NCBI GenBank assembly: GCA_015075725.1 | Contig: JABTTV010000001.1 | Coordinates: 2,046,001 to 2,110,000, forward strand | Origin: Anaerolineales bacterium | GTDB taxonomy: Bacteria; Chloroflexota; Anaerolineae; Anaerolineales; Villigracilaceae | Direction: 5' to 3' | Length of the DNA: 64,000 nucleotides | Shown: one piece after another, positions 9,851 to 19,063 of the stretch | Position numbering within the stretch: the stretch's first letter is position 1 | Layout: every line of letters begins with the position of its first letter | Translations under genes and position numbers: made by a program | Notes under the pieces: model-generated | The model's database searches: none | What the model was told of the DNA's origin: nothing | The model's input: only the letters and a program-made list of their open reading frames with translations

Positions 9851-10331
9851 TTATCCGTATGGCAGGCGTTCTCCAACGCCGATATCGCGCGCGTTAGAGA
9901 ACGCGCATTGTCCATTAAACACATGCAGCCGAGAGTCCCGACAAAGGTCGGTCTCGGCTGTGAAAGGGTCTGGGTTGGTGAACCAGTCTCCGGGTCAATA
10001 AAGAGGCGCGGACGGAGATCAGTCAAAATCCGTGACGGGGTTCCATCACGTTCGACGCATGTATTACGGTGAAGCCATTCGGCTGGTCAAGATACTCATC
10101 CTAATTCAGACTTCACAAGTTAACTCCCAAAAACGGGGGAGGATCGTGCGCGAATTTTCCAGTCAATTTCAAGCCAGGACCGCACAAAGCGGTGAAAGCG
10201 TTCGGTGATTGGTTCAATTATAACTGAATTTTATCATTCGTTAACATTAATTCTCTGCCATCAATTTTCCCTGTCCCTGCTTTGAATCAATAGGTATAAT
10301 CCGAAAATATTAAATCGAACAAGGAGATGTC
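9851..10331. other. 481-bp intergenic region with strong hairpins; no gene recognised
   Basis: There is no credible coding frame. A long hairpin lies at 9926-9960: a nine-base-pair CAGCCGAGA/TCTCGGCTG stem, then CCGAC/GTCGG with a four-base loop. A second, weaker hairpin (CTCCC/GGGAG) is near 10125-10142. A TATAAT hexamer at 10295-10300 followed by AAGGAG at 10321 probably serves the downstream glycosyltransferase. I could not match tmRNA, RNase P RNA, SRP RNA, 6S RNA or a known riboswitch. A structured leader or small RNA is possible. Confidence 0.4.
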
Positions 10332-12299
10332 ATGATTGACCGGCAGCACGTTGACGGGGGTGATATTTGGAACCTGAGAAGGGTCGTTGCATTTGTAGGA
10401 CTTTATATAATTTTGGTGAGTCAGTTCCTTGTATTTTCGAAACCTGTGGAGGAGACGATCCTGCCGCCTTATACCTGGCTGGCATTTATCGGGGTTTTTA
10501 TCCTCGTCGTCAGCCAGTTGATTCGACCTACAGTTGCCCTGAAAAAAATATCCAATTCACGGATGTTCAGTGACCAGAACTTTTGGGTTTCCGCGGGTTT
10601 TCTGCTTTCCGCATTGGGGATGCTTGCGACGTATTTCTTTGCCGCCTATACGCGAGTGAACTACATCCCGGTGGTCACCGTTTGGCTGTTGGGGGCCGGA
10701 TGCTACCTGTACGCTTTCGTCCAGGATGCTGGACCGTTGGATTTCAAATCGATTCGGGATTGGTTCGTGAAGAATCGGATGGAGATCGGTTTGATTCTTC
10801 TGTTGACCGCGGCGGCATTTGCGGTGCGCTTTTATCAGCTTGGTGCGGTGCCCCGCGTATTGGATGGCGATGAAGGCGCGGTCGGTTTGAACGCCCAATT
10901 GACAGTGGAAGGCAGACTCAGCAACCCATTCGCATTATGGGCGAATGTCGGCGCGATCTATTTGCAGTTGATCAATTTTTCGTTGAAAGTCTTTGGCATC
11001 AACGCCTTCGCTTTGCGGTTGCTGCCCGCCATCGGCGGGGTGCTTGCCGTTCCGTGCATTTATCTGCTAGCCCGTCAGTTCGGCGGTCGCCGCATCGCTT
11101 TGATCGCGGCGACGCTGGTCGCATTCTCCCATTCGCATATTCATTTCAGCCGCATTGCTTCCGTGATATACATTCATGGCGTTTGGCTGGCTCCGCTTGA
11201 GTTGTATTTTCTACTGACCGGATTGGCGAAACGCCAATACTGGCGGGCGGCCCTTGCGGGGATTCTTCTCGCCATTCATTTTTCCGTGTACCTTACTGCG
11301 CAGATCGTGGCGGCGATGCTGATTGTATTCTTTGTTCTGGGGTTTCTTTTTTACCGCGAGTGGTTCAAGCCGCGAACCGGACAAGTTGCCGTATTTTTGG
11401 GCGGGTTCTTTACAACCATACTGCCAGCGGGATTTTATTTTATTCAGGAGCCCGGGGAATTTTTGTCCCGGTTGGGGGCGGATGGAACGTTCCAATCCGG
11501 CTGGCTTGAAATCACCATGCAGGATACGGGCAAAACCGCATTCGAGTTGCTGCTCGGTCGTGTGACACATGCGTTTCTATCCCTGACCTATTACCCCGCG
11601 TTGGACTTCTACGGCTCTCCTGCTCCGATGCTCAGTATGATTTCCTCGACACTTTTCCTTATAGGATTGGGCATTGCCCTATGGCGGATCAGACAGCCAT
11701 CCTATCTGTTATTGAATGGTTACTTCTGGTCGGCGACAATTGCCGTCGGTATTTTTGCCATTCCACCGGGCGCGGATTCTTACCGTATGTTGATGGCGCT
11801 CCCTGCCGCCTTGATCATGGCGGCGATCGGTTTGAACGAGATCTTCCAGATATTCGGAGTCTCCCTGGAACGGGCGCATACCGCGTATATTGTGTCGGTA
11901 TCGGCCATTCTTGTAAGTCTAATGTTCTATAACCTCTGGACCTATTATGCGGATTTTGCCGGTCAATGCCGTTTCGCCACGAATACCGCGGGGCGGTTCG
12001 CCTCCTATCTTGGCTCGGAGGTCGCCCGGATCGAAAGTGAAAACCAGGTTTACCTTCTCAGCGACGAGATCTTCTCACATGGCACGCACCCCTCCTCGTT
12101 TTTCTTGAGCAAAAGCCGCTCGATCGTGAATTTTCCTGAATCTGTCGACCAGTTGAATCCCGTCTCGGGGGAGGTCATCATTGCTCCACCCAGCCGGATC
12201 GAAGAATTGGAACTCTGGGCGCGCGAACATCCAGGCGGTGAATTGCACTATAAATATGATTGTACCGATCCGATCCTTTTGATGTATCAGGTTCCCTGA
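10332..12299 (+). CDS. Polytopic GT-C glycosyltransferase (GT39/ArnT-like)
   Basis: This 655-residue integral membrane protein has about 12 hydrophobic helices and a C-terminal extracytoplasmic domain of about 120 residues. The first large loop carries LDGDEGAVG (Asp178, Asp180, Glu181), the acidic DE-type motif that binds metal and lipid phosphate in GT39/PMT_2 enzymes. Such enzymes use polyprenyl-phosphate sugars to glycosylate lipids or proteins outside the membrane. AAGGAG lies 7 bases before the ATG. It heads a five-gene surface-polysaccharide cluster with a methyltransferase, a GT2 enzyme, an SDR and an aminotransferase remnant. Donor and acceptor cannot be inferred. Confidence 0.8.
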   Translation: MIDRQHVDGGDIWNLRRVVAFVGLYIILVSQFLVFSKPVEETILPPYTWLAFIGVFILVVSQLIRPTVALKKISNSRMFSDQNFWVSAGFLLSALGMLATYFFAAYTRVNYIPVVTVWLLGAGCYLYAFVQDAGPLDFKSIRDWFVKNRMEIGLILLLTAAAFAVRFYQLGAVPRVLDGDEGAVGLNAQLTVEGRLSNPFALWANVGAIYLQLINFSLKVFGINAFALRLLPAIGGVLAVPCIYLLARQFGGRRIALIAATLVAFSHSHIHFSRIASVIYIHGVWLAPLELYFLLTGLAKRQYWRAALAGILLAIHFSVYLTAQIVAAMLIVFFVLGFLFYREWFKPRTGQVAVFLGGFFTTILPAGFYFIQEPGEFLSRLGADGTFQSGWLEITMQDTGKTAFELLLGRVTHAFLSLTYYPALDFYGSPAPMLSMISSTLFLIGLGIALWRIRQPSYLLLNGYFWSATIAVGIFAIPPGADSYRMLMALPAALIMAAIGLNEIFQIFGVSLERAHTAYIVSVSAILVSLMFYNLWTYYADFAGQCRFATNTAGRFASYLGSEVARIESENQVYLLSDEIFSHGTHPSSFFLSKSRSIVNFPESVDQLNPVSGEVIIAPPSRIEELELWAREHPGGELHYKYDCTDPILLMYQVP

Positions 12300-12308
12300 C
12301 GAGGTGTT

Positions 12309-13043
12309 TTGGATCCACGCGAATACGACATCATGTTTCAGATGGAGGAGCGCCATTGGTGGTACCTTGGCATGGAGTCCATCACGCGGGCGCTGTTAGA
12401 CCGGCGGGTGAAACCCAATTCCCGCATAAAGATCCTGGATGCGGGCTGCGGCACCGGCGCCGCGATGACCACCTATCTTGCGGATTACGGCGATGTAACC
12501 GGCGTGGACCTTTACATCGAGGCGGTTGCTTTGAGCCGCAGACGAAACGCTTCCCGTCTCGCTCGCGCCTCTGTGCTGGACCTGCCTTTGGCTTCCGCTT
12601 CCTTTGACCTGGTCACCAGTTTTGATGTTTTATGCGAACGGGGTGTAGCGGATGAAGTACAAGCCTTTCGCGAATTTTTTCGCGTGCTGATTCCCGGCGG
12701 TCAGGTTTTGATACGCCTCCCCGCCTACGAATGGCTGCGCGGCCGCCATGACGAACGTGTTCACATTCGGCGGCGGTTTAATGCGCGAATCTTGAAATCC
12801 CTGCTCGAGGAAAGCGGATTTCATGTGGAGCATGTTTCATATGCCAACGCTCTTCTTTTTCCGGTGGCTTTTGCAAAAAGGATCAGCGAACGATTCATCC
12901 CACGTGTGGGCGATGTGTCCGACTTCGAAATTGGCGGGATGAACGATCTATTCAGACATATCCTTTCATGGGAAGCGCCCCTTGTTTCCGGCTCCGGGCT
13001 TCCTTATGGTTTAAGCCTATATGCGATCGCGAGAAAACCATAA
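12309..13043 (+). CDS. Class I SAM-dependent methyltransferase
   Basis: This 244-residue protein starts at TTG (12309) a few bases after GAGG. The SAM-binding motif I is ILDAGCGTGAAM, motif II includes VTGVDL, and a GGQVLIRLPAYEWLRG segment corresponds to post-motif strands. The N-terminal MEERHWWYLG is typical of methyltransferases found in glycan clusters. It lies 9 bases after the GT-C gene and abuts the GT2 gene. The acceptor is probably a sugar or lipid-linked intermediate, but this rests on context only. Confidence 0.82.
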   Translation: MDPREYDIMFQMEERHWWYLGMESITRALLDRRVKPNSRIKILDAGCGTGAAMTTYLADYGDVTGVDLYIEAVALSRRRNASRLARASVLDLPLASASFDLVTSFDVLCERGVADEVQAFREFFRVLIPGGQVLIRLPAYEWLRGRHDERVHIRRRFNARILKSLLEESGFHVEHVSYANALLFPVAFAKRISERFIPRVGDVSDFEIGGMNDLFRHILSWEAPLVSGSGLPYGLSLYAIARKP

Positions 13044-13805
13044 ATGACTATGAGGCCGGAGCCGATCCATCAAAAACTGACAAGTCTCAGCGCCGTCTTT
13101 CCCGCGTTCAACGACGGCGGGACCATCGCCAGCATGATCGCAGCCGCATCGATCGCCTGCCGTAAAGTGACGGATGACTTCGAGATCATCGTCGTCGACG
13201 ACGGCAGCGGGGATTACACGGCAGAAATGCTGGAGGAAATGCGAAGAAAATATTCAGAGTTGCGCGTTCTGACCCATGCATCGAATCGGGGATATGGCGG
13301 CGCGTTGCGCAGCGGATTTGCCGCCGCCACGAAGGATTGGGTCTTTTATACGGATGGCGATTCTCAATATAACCCGCTCGAACTTGAAAACCTTGCCTGT
13401 GCTGTCTTCAACGGCGCGCAATTGGTCAACGGTTACAAACTTTCGCGGAACGATTCGTTGGCACGCATGATCATCGGCCGGGCATATCATTATTTCGTGA
13501 AATTCCTGTTCAACATCCGCATTCGGGATGTGGATTGCGATTTCCGGCTCATTCCGCGCCGCATCCTTCAACGGATCGAGTTGACCAGCAACAGCGGAGC
13601 CATCTGCCTGGAATTGGTCAAGAAGCTCGAAGATTCCGGCTGCACCTTTGCAGAGGTTCCGGTCAATCATTTTTCGAGAAGATATGGCGTTTCGCAGTTC
13701 TTTGTTCCCTGGCGGATCATTCGAACATTGAAGCAGCTTACCGGTTTATATTGGAAATTAGTGGTCAAGAAGGAACATCTTCATAAACGACATAATGAAC
13801 TTTGA
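13044..13805 (+). CDS. Family 2 glycosyltransferase (dolichyl-phosphate mannose synthase-like)
   Basis: This 253-residue GT-A protein has IIVVDDGSGDYT (nucleotide-binding Asp pair), a DGDSQYNP motif (metal-binding DxD variant) and a C-terminal segment HFSRRYGVSQF. No C-terminal membrane helices are present, so it is the soluble DPM1 type. It could make the polyprenyl-phosphate sugar used by the GT-C enzyme encoded upstream (inference). The ATG directly follows the previous stop; its 3' end overlaps the SDR gene by 11 bases. Confidence 0.86.
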   Translation: MTMRPEPIHQKLTSLSAVFPAFNDGGTIASMIAAASIACRKVTDDFEIIVVDDGSGDYTAEMLEEMRRKYSELRVLTHASNRGYGGALRSGFAAATKDWVFYTDGDSQYNPLELENLACAVFNGAQLVNGYKLSRNDSLARMIIGRAYHYFVKFLFNIRIRDVDCDFRLIPRRILQRIELTSNSGAICLELVKKLEDSGCTFAEVPVNHFSRRYGVSQFFVPWRIIRTLKQLTGLYWKLVVKKEHLHKRHNEL

Positions 13806-14784
13806 AGGCATTTACAAAAGCCGGAAGGCATTGATAACAGGCGGACTTGGGTTTATCGGCAGTAATCTGGCTCGCAAGCTTCTCGATCTCGGCGCGGAGG
13901 TGACGATTTACGATAACGCCGACCCGGAGTCGGGGGCGAATCCGTTCAATCTGGATGGGATCAGGGATCGGCTTAGAGTCATCGAAGCGGATATTCGGGA
14001 TGAACGCCAATTGCAGATTGCAGTGAAAGGTCAGCATTATCTATTCAATCTGGCGGGGGAAATGAGTCATATTGGCAGCATGAAAGACCCCTTCAAGGAT
14101 TTGACCGTCAACGCGTTTGGACAGTTGACACTGCTGGAAGCATGCCGATTGCACAATCCGGAAGTCAGCATCGTCTTTGCTGGAACCCGTCAGGTGTATG
14201 GCCGCCCAACGTACCTGCCGGTCGATGAGAAGCATTTATTGACCCCGCTCGATAATAACGGCGTGAGCAAACGGGCGGGCGAGATGTATCATATTGTCTA
14301 TCACCGCGTACATGGAATGGCAACCTGTGTGTTGAGGATGACGAATACTTATGGCGAAAGGATGCGCATCCGCGATGACCGGTTGACCTTCCTGGGTTGG
14401 TGGGTGCATCGGTTGCTGGAAGGTAAACCCATCCTTGTGTATGGCGGGGGCGGTCAGGTCCGGGATTTGAATCATGTGGACGATGTCGTGGACGCATTTC
14501 TGTGCTGCGCCCAACATCCGAAAGCGCGGGGGAAGATCTATAACCTTGGCGGGGAGCCGATCTGCCTGTTGGACCTGGCAAAGTTGATGATCGATGTGCA
14601 TGGAAGCGGGGAGTATGAAATCGTCCCTTTCCCCGAAAACCTCAAGCGAATTAATATCGGCGATTATTACGGAAATTACAACCTGGTCAGGAGCGAGATC
14701 GGCTGGGAGCCGCGCATCTCGCATCGTCAGGGGATCAAACGCATGCTCGATTATTACCTGAAGTATTCAGAGCATTATCTCTGA
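13795..14784 (+). CDS. Extended SDR, NAD-dependent sugar epimerase/dehydratase-like
   Basis: This 329-residue protein has a Rossmann start with TGGLGFIGSNLARKL. The region that should hold the catalytic YxxxK reads DNNGVSKRAGE, so the usual Tyr is Asn155 while Lys159 is kept. TRQVYG just upstream contains a nearby Tyr but not in the canonical register. The rest of the fold (GGGGQVRDLNHVDDVV, YNLGGEP) is intact. It may be a variant sugar-nucleotide epimerase or an enzyme with a relocated acid-base. The gene overlaps the GT2 gene by 11 bases and the aminotransferase remnant by one base (TGATG). Confidence 0.8.
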   Translation: MNFEGIYKSRKALITGGLGFIGSNLARKLLDLGAEVTIYDNADPESGANPFNLDGIRDRLRVIEADIRDERQLQIAVKGQHYLFNLAGEMSHIGSMKDPFKDLTVNAFGQLTLLEACRLHNPEVSIVFAGTRQVYGRPTYLPVDEKHLLTPLDNNGVSKRAGEMYHIVYHRVHGMATCVLRMTNTYGERMRIRDDRLTFLGWWVHRLLEGKPILVYGGGGQVRDLNHVDDVVDAFLCCAQHPKARGKIYNLGGEPICLLDLAKLMIDVHGSGEYEIVPFPENLKRINIGDYYGNYNLVRSEIGWEPRISHRQGIKRMLDYYLKYSEHYL

Positions 14785-15104
14785 TGAGTTTTATCCCTGT
14801 TGTTGATCTTCGCCTGCAATACGAAGCGCTTCGCCCCGAGCTGGATGCTGCCGTCAACGGTGTGATTCGTCATCCCCGGCGGGACGCGCTGCGGGAGTTT
14901 CTTGACCGTCAGGGAATCCAAACCTTGATCCATTACCCGCTTCCCGTCCATCTTCAGCCTGGGTATGCAGACTTGGGCTTGGGTCGCGGGAGCCTGCCCC
15001 AGTCTGAGCGGGCGGCGGACGAAGTCCTTTCCCTGCCCATGTACCCCGATTTGACCGAGGATCAGTTGCAGCGGGTGGCGGATGCCGTCTGTTCGTTTTC
15101 CTAA
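14784..15104 (+). pseudogene. DegT/DnrJ/EryC1 aminotransferase remnant with in-frame internal deletion
   Basis: Only 106 codons remain of a protein family that is normally about 370. The first 28 residues (FIPVVDLRLQYEALRPELD and following) match the conserved N-terminus of PLP-dependent sugar aminotransferases. From about residue 32 the text jumps to the C-terminus (REFLDRQGIQTLIHYPLPVH, LSLPMYPDLTEDQ). The PLP-binding Lys domain is missing, so transamination is impossible. The frame is kept across the junction, suggesting a clean deletion or recombination event. It overlaps the SDR stop by one base. Loss of this step may have altered the glycan made by this cluster, or an intact paralogue acts in trans. 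Confidence 0.82.
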
Positions 15105-15152
15105 GCCTGCGGGAGAATTGACAGGGTTTTCGCGAAACTTTTGCTCAAATGG

Positions 15153-15181
15153 GGGTAAAAAATAATGGACTGACTTTACCC
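15153..15181. other. Hairpin in the maeB upstream region
   Basis: GGGTAAA and TTTACCC pair around a 15-base loop, with no T tract. The surrounding 15105-15352 gap holds no gene; a TTGACA at 15118 lacks a convincing -10. Confidence 0.3.
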
Positions 15182-15352
15182 GACTGTCATATTCTTACCT
15201 TGCTCCAGGCGGCATCCCTGCTACCGAGGACTGCGGCGGGAGCGCTTACGCAAGAGGTCTACTGTTGAAAATCATGACAAAAGCAACTACTCCTGCACGG
15301 CGTGTAGTGTGATAATTCCATCCAGGTAGACACTTAATTAACCGGAGGCTGT

Positions 15353-17611
15353 ATGGCTAAGTTTACGCGTGAAGACGCTCTTGAATACCATCGTTTGAAA
15401 GGCAAACCTGGCAAGGTGGCGATCGTGCCGACCAAGCCGATGGATACCCAGCGGGACCTGAGCCTGGCGTATTCTCCCGGCGTGGCGGAACCGGTCCTGG
15501 AGATCGAAAAGAACCCGAATGACGCCTACGAATACACCTCGAAGGGCAACCTGGTGGCGGTCATTTCCAACGGGACGGCGATATTGGGTTTGGGTGATCG
15601 CGGCGCGCTGGCGGGCAAACCCGTGATGGAGGGCAAGGGGGTGCTGTTCAAGAAATTCGCCGATATCGATGTGTTCGATATCGAAGTCAACTCTCACGAT
15701 CCGGATGAGATCATCAAGGTGGTTGCAGCGATCTCACCGACCTTTGGCGGCATCAACCTCGAGGACATCAAAGCGCCGGAATGTTTTTACATCGAGGAAG
15801 AGTTGAAGAAGATGCTGGACATCCCCGTCTTCCACGACGACCAGCATGGTACCGCGATCATTTCGGCGGCGGGACTTGCGAACGCGCTCGAGATCGTGGG
15901 CAAGAAACACAGCGAGATCCGGCTCGTCATCTCCGGCGCGGGCGCTTCGGCGATCTCGTGCGCGGAACTGGCGATCAGCTGGGGTGTAAAGCGCGAGAAC
16001 ATCATGCTGGTGGATACGAAAGGCGTCGTTTATAAGGGACGCAAGGAGGGGATGAATAAATACAAGGAAATGCTTGCAGGAGAAGATAAGGGGCATCGCA
16101 CGCTGGCGGATGCAATGAAAGGCGCGGATGTGTTCTACGGGCTCTCGGTTGCGAATGTGCTTTCGCCGGAAATGGTGAAGAGCATGGCGAGCGACCCGAT
16201 CATCTTTGCAATGGCGAATCCCGATCCGGAGATAAAACCGGAACTGGCGCGCGAAGCCCGCAAGGACGTCATCATCGCGACGGGGCGCTCGGATTATGCT
16301 AACCAGGTGAATAATGTATTGGGTTTCCCGTTCATCTTCCGCGGGGCGCTGGACATTCGCGCAAGGCAGATCAACGAAGAAATGAAATTTGCGGCGTCGA
16401 AAGCCCTGGCAGCGTTGGCAAAGGAAGATGTGCCCGATTCAGTCATCAGGGCGTATGGAGGCGAGACGATCAAGTTCGGGCGCGAGTACATCATCCCGAA
16501 GCCGCTCGATCCTCGCGTGTTGCTGTGGGAAGCTCCCGCCGTGGCGGAAATGGGCATGCAGACCGGCGTTGCCCGCAAGACGATCGATATCGATGAGTAC
16601 CGCGAACAATTGGCGTTCCGGCAGGGCCGGGGTGAGCGCATCCGGTATTTCTTCCAGAACAAGGCGCAATCTTCGGGGGGGAGGAAGCGCGTGGCATTTG
16701 CCGAGGGAGAAGAGCAGAAGATCATCCGTGCGGCGTATCAGATCAAGGAAGAGGGGATCGCCACGCCTGTGTTGATCGGAAGGCCCCAGGTCATCCAAAA
16801 ACTTGTCGATGAATTGGGCATGCCTTACAGTCCGGAGGTATTCGATCCTTCGGATTTCAAGCGGCATGAGGAATATGCGCAGGCGTATTTCGAATTGCGC
16901 GGCCGAAAAGGAGTGACGCTCGCCGTCGCCAGAAAGCGCGTGCGACAGACGAATATTCTGGGTTCAATGATGGTCAAAATGGGAGACGCTGACGCCTTTG
17001 TCTCGGGCTTGACATATGACTATCCGGATGTGATCCGCCCTGCTTTGCGGATTCATCACACGGCTCCAGGCGTGACACGCGCCGCAGGCGTCTACATCAT
17101 GATCGTGGATGACAGGGTATATCTCTTTACCGATGCGACGGTGAACATCGACCCGACGGCGGAGGATTTGGCGGAGATTGCATGTCTCGCTGCGGACTAT
17201 GCAGTGAAATTGGAACTCGACCCGCGCGTGGCATTCCTCTCGTTCTCGAATTTCGGCTCCACACCGCATCCGCTTTCCGATAAAGTCCGCAAAGCGGTGC
17301 AGTTGGTAAAAAAGCGCCGCCCCGACTTGCGCGTGGACGGTGAGATGCAGGCGGATACGGCGGTTGTGCAGGAGATCATCGAAGAACGTTATCCGTTCAG
17401 CGCGGTGAAGGATGCGAATGTGCTGGTCTTTCCGTCTCTCGAATCCGCGAACATCGCTTATAAACTGCTTGCGAGACTCGGCAACGCTAAAGCGATCGGT
17501 CCGATCCTTTTGGGTGTTGGCGCGCCGGTTCACGTCCTGCAGACGGGTGACGATGTCAATGCGATTGTGCAGATCGCTTCGGTGGCGGTGATGGATGCGA
17601 TGGGGAGGTAG
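15353..17611 (+). CDS. maeB: NADP-dependent malic enzyme with C-terminal phosphotransacetylase-like domain
   Basis: This 752-residue MaeB-type enzyme decarboxylates malate to pyruvate. The malic-enzyme half (about 1-420) contains [20 protein letters not shown] and a nucleotide-binding SGAGASAIS. The C-terminal half (about 430-750) is homologous to phosphate acetyltransferase; in MaeB proteins it is regulatory and responds to acetyl-CoA rather than acting catalytically. GGAGG lies 7 bases before the ATG. The gene stands alone, ending in a clear terminator. It supplies NADPH and pyruvate from C4 acids. Confidence 0.94.
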   Translation: MAKFTREDALEYHRLKGKPGKVAIVPTKPMDTQRDLSLAYSPGVAEPVLEIEKNPNDAYEYTSKGNLVAVISNGTAILGLGDRGALAGKPVMEGKGVLFKKFADIDVFDIEVNSHDPDEIIKVVAAISPTFGGINLEDIKAPECFYIEEELKKMLDIPVFHDDQHGTAIISAAGLANALEIVGKKHSEIRLVISGAGASAISCAELAISWGVKRENIMLVDTKGVVYKGRKEGMNKYKEMLAGEDKGHRTLADAMKGADVFYGLSVANVLSPEMVKSMASDPIIFAMANPDPEIKPELAREARKDVIIATGRSDYANQVNNVLGFPFIFRGALDIRARQINEEMKFAASKALAALAKEDVPDSVIRAYGGETIKFGREYIIPKPLDPRVLLWEAPAVAEMGMQTGVARKTIDIDEYREQLAFRQGRGERIRYFFQNKAQSSGGRKRVAFAEGEEQKIIRAAYQIKEEGIATPVLIGRPQVIQKLVDELGMPYSPEVFDPSDFKRHEEYAQAYFELRGRKGVTLAVARKRVRQTNILGSMMVKMGDADAFVSGLTYDYPDVIRPALRIHHTAPGVTRAAGVYIMIVDDRVYLFTDATVNIDPTAEDLAEIACLAADYAVKLELDPRVAFLSFSNFGSTPHPLSDKVRKAVQLVKKRRPDLRVDGEMQADTAVVQEIIEERYPFSAVKDANVLVFPSLESANIAYKLLARLGNAKAIGPILLGVGAPVHVLQTGDDVNAIVQIASVAVMDAMGR

Positions 17612-17655
17612 GGAAAGAGCCGAGATTAGAGAATTGGAGATTGGTAAATTGGTGA

Positions 17656-17688
17656 GACCCTGAAGGTGAAAGCCTTTGGGGTCTTTTT
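17656..17688 (+). terminator. Terminator of maeB
   Basis: GACCCTGAAGG pairs with CCTTTGGGGTC (two G-U pairs) around TGAAAG and is followed by TTTTT. Confidence 0.75.
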
Positions 17689-17815
17689 GATTTAAAGGGG
17701 TAAATTTTTCCACACCTCTCCTCTGAATACTGATCAGTGCTCACTATTTACTTTCCACTCCCCGCCCTTCTACTCGCTCATCGCAAGCTTCCCACCTTTG
17801 TTATACTTCCCCTCC

Positions 17816-19063
17816 ATGAACAACAAACTAGAATCCATCGCCCGCAAGATTACCGCCATCCTCTTCGCACAGCAATCGCTCGCATCCGCCGGGTTTATCG
17901 CCGCGGCGACGCTCAATTCCATCGTCGGCAAGGAGTTGAGTCAACATGCCAATTGGGCGGGCGTGCCGACGGCGGTTTATCTCCTGGCGGGCGCGTTCTC
18001 CGCTTATATGTGGGGATATGTGTATGACGCCATCGGCAGGCGCAACGGGTTGACGACGGGTCTCACTACAGGTGTGATCGGCTCTTGCGTGACCTTCTAT
18101 TCGATTGCCATTCATTCCTTTCCGATCTTTCTAGGCGGGATGGTCCTGATGGGCATCGCCAACTCGGCGGTGACTCTCGGCCGTTTCGCCGCTGCGGAGG
18201 TCAACAAGCCCGAGCATCGCGGGCAAGCCATCTCCAACGTGGTCATCGGCGGGACGGTCGGCTCGGTCATTGGTCCCTTCGTGGCGGGACCCGCAGGTTC
18301 GCTCGTCGGTTCCTGGGGCATCGATGAACTTGCGGGCGCTTATCTTGTGGCGGCGATCCTTTTTGCGATTGGGGCAATGGTTGTTTTTTCCGGTTTACGG
18401 CCCGACCCGCGCGAGATCGGCAAACAAATTGCGGAGCAATTCCCTGAAACCCTGGTCACGCATACCCACGAACGAGGCTTGTTCGAGATCTTCCGTCAGC
18501 CCGCGGCGCTGGTGGCATTGCTCGCCATGGTGCTCGGGCAGATGGTGATGGTGCTGGTCATGGTCATCACGTCTCTGCATATGCGCGAGCACGATCATGG
18601 GCTTACGGATATTTCCGCGGTGATCGCATCGCATACCTTTGGCATGTACGCGTTCTCCATCATCTCGGGCCGCCTTGCGGATAAATGGGGTCGCGGCACA
18701 GTCATCCTGATCGGCTCATCCACGCTCATCGTTGCCTGCATCGCCGCGACGATTTCGCCGGATGTGCTTCCGCTCGGCGTGGCATTGTTCCTGCTCGGCT
18801 TGGGCTGGAATTTTTGTTTCGTCGCCGGTTCGGCTCTGCTTGCCGATCAACTTTCCCCCGCGGAACGCGCGCGCACACAAGGATTCAATGATCTTCTGGT
18901 CGGTCTCGCCTCCGCGCTCGGAAGTTTGGAAAGCGGATTCATCTTCGCCTCGCTCGGTTACAACATGATGGCATACGTCAGCGCGGCGGTGGCATTGATT
19001 CCGTTCGCGGTCGTTCTCTTTTGGATGATTCGAAAACCCGCCCCGCCCAAACCCGTTTTATGA
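17816..19063 (+). CDS. MFS permease
   Basis: This 415-residue protein has 12 predicted membrane segments and the loop motif DAIGRRNG between helices 2 and 3, typical of major facilitator transporters. The chosen ATG (17816) has no Shine-Dalgarno sequence. A TATACT hexamer ends 8 bases upstream, so the transcript may be leaderless. An upstream TTG would add six residues with no better signal. The stop overlaps the next ATG (ATGA). Substrate unknown; linkage to two GT-C-like proteins could hint at a lipid or glycan-related role, but this is weak. Confidence 0.8.
   Translation: MNNKLESIARKITAILFAQQSLASAGFIAAATLNSIVGKELSQHANWAGVPTAVYLLAGAFSAYMWGYVYDAIGRRNGLTTGLTTGVIGSCVTFYSIAIHSFPIFLGGMVLMGIANSAVTLGRFAAAEVNKPEHRGQAISNVVIGGTVGSVIGPFVAGPAGSLVGSWGIDELAGAYLVAAILFAIGAMVVFSGLRPDPREIGKQIAEQFPETLVTHTHERGLFEIFRQPAALVALLAMVLGQMVMVLVMVITSLHMREHDHGLTDISAVIASHTFGMYAFSIISGRLADKWGRGTVILIGSSTLIVACIAATISPDVLPLGVALFLLGLGWNFCFVAGSALLADQLSPAERARTQGFNDLLVGLASALGSLESGFIFASLGYNMMAYVSAAVALIPFAVVLFWMIRKPAPPKPVL

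Noticed and set aside
9851..10075. tmRNA, RNase P RNA or SRP RNA in the recX upstream gap
   Set aside because: Conserved cores (tRNA-like end, GAGGAAAGTCC, GGAAGGAAGC) were not found.
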